Shown here piece by piece: positions 57,402 to 57,844 of a stretch of DNA of 57,844 bases; position 1 is the stretch's first letter, and each line of letters begins with the position of its first letter. The stretch lies in contig JAFSJE010000068.1 of NCBI GenBank assembly GCA_017439425.1, positions 1-57,844 of the forward strand, written 5' to 3'. The position numbers and the translations under genes are program-made. A model generated the notes under the pieces. That model was given only the letters and a program-made list of their open reading frames with translations, was not told where the DNA came from and did not search any database. The stretch is from Oscillospiraceae bacterium (GTDB lineage: Bacteria; Bacillota; Clostridia; Oscillospirales; Oscillospiraceae).

Positions 57402-57844
57402 TCAGGCCTTCCGGTAAAAGGAGTAATGCTGTGCTTTTTCAAAGCCGAGCTTTTCGTAAAACGGGAGATCGGAAATCACATAGGCTTCCTTAGCACCGAG
57501 CATCTTTGTCCGGTTCAGCGCTTCCGAAAGGAGCGCGGCGGCGATCCCCTTACCACGGCAGGAGGGGATCGTGCAGACCGGCTCCACATAGGCATAATCG
57601 GTATCCTTGTGAAACCAAACGCAGCAGTAGGAGACCTTGCCGCCATCCGGCGCAAGCGCGGTCAGACTGAGGCGCTGATTCAAATGCCTGCGGTTTTGCG
57701 GGATCACAGGGTCTTCCCGCTCAAACTCTTCCCGATCTTCCCCGTGGTCAAATCCCTGCCACAGCAGCCATTGAAAATCGTAAGCCTCCTGTACCGGGTC
57801 AAGCTCCGAAAGGGAGAAGCCATCCGGCAGATCAGATAAAACCA
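57402..57844 (-). CDS. GNAT-family N-acetyltransferase (5' end outside window)
   Basis: The frame is open from the stop at 57402-57404 to the right window edge, giving at least 146 residues; a GTG at 57707 is internal. Visible: VQEAYDFQWLLWQGFDHGED, then SYCCVWFHKDTDYAYVEPVCT, the acetyl-CoA motif SCRGKGIAAALLSEALNRTK and LPFYEKLGFEKAQHYSFYRK at the end. A typical GNAT fold; substrate unknown. The N-terminus and ribosome site lie beyond base 57844. A small AAGGCC/AGCCTT hairpin overlaps the stop. Confidence 0.85.
   Translation of the reverse strand, partial: VLSDLPDGFSLSELDPVQEAYDFQWLLWQGFDHGEDREEFEREDPVIPQNRRHLNQRLSLTALAPDGGKVSYCCVWFHKDTDYAYVEPVCTIPSCRGKGIAAALLSEALNRTKMLGAKEAYVISDLPFYEKLGFEKAQHYSFYRKA

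Overview
The window looks like a chromosome segment of a gut-type Clostridia bacterium, most likely an uncultured Oscillospiraceae/Ruminococcaceae relative. This rests on a GC content in the mid-50s by eye, strong Shine-Dalgarno sites, sigma-A promoters with 17-base spacers, lipoprotein and S-layer-homology surface proteins, a GPH sugar symporter and many glycoside hydrolases. The taxonomy is inference; no rRNA or tRNA gene was seen.

Layout. 1-3.0 kb is the right end of an integrated mobile element: the last codons of an unknown gene, an array of about nine short stem-loops (35-358), a small excisionase-like gene, an XRE-type repressor with TTGCAA operators between opposed promoters, and a tyrosine integrase followed by a 14-bp inverted repeat. 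3.0-14.2 kb holds a GNAT gene and a fructan-type surface locus: a LacI regulator facing three lipoprotein genes (Ig/CBM protein, GH32 enzyme, 1933-residue protein of about twelve CBM-like modules), with four operator copies and a consensus promoter between them. 14.2-17.3 kb has 9-bp repeat arrays, an alpha/beta hydrolase, an unknown small gene, a cluster of hairpins and an exported SLH-tyrosine phosphatase. 17.4-21.1 kb is a TetR-controlled redox operon (aldo/keto reductase, flavin reductase, CMD protein, flavodoxin lipoprotein, DUF4405 membrane protein). 21.3-24.7 kb has an OmpR-type two-component system and a MATE transporter fused to a RsbW-like ATPase domain. 24.8-29.9 kb has a scar made of two gene fragments and the oxidative TCA branch (isocitrate dehydrogenase, aconitase-family hydratase, divergent citrate synthase), which would supply 2-oxoglutarate. 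30.1-36.6 kb has a LytTR/GHKL two-component system, an unknown lipoprotein and a membrane-anchored GH3 with permuted domain order.

36.9-55.3 kb is a glycan or glycoside utilisation locus. An AraC regulator sits at one end of two collinear minus-strand operons: (i) GH94 phosphorylase, GPH symporter and three esterases; (ii) GH2, a pectinacetylesterase-like protein, permuted GH3, GH78 rhamnosidase, a second membrane-anchored pectinacetylesterase-like protein and an anchored alpha/beta hydrolase. The two operons share a conserved box upstream, partly echoed at the araC promoter. Together they suggest import and stepwise intracellular cleavage of an acylated oligosaccharide or plant glycoside containing rhamnose and beta-linked glucose/galactose, with deacylation both outside and inside the cell; the substrate is inference.

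55.7-57.8 kb has an AraC/GyrI-type regulator, a stand-alone GyrI-like protein and a GNAT gene cut by the window edge.

Most interesting: the stem-loop array beside the integrase, the tandem-CBM lipoprotein with its unusual operators, the shared box of the GH94/GH78 locus, the MATE-ATPase fusion, the permuted GH3 pair, the strand-symmetric 9-bp arrays and the dispersed repeat.
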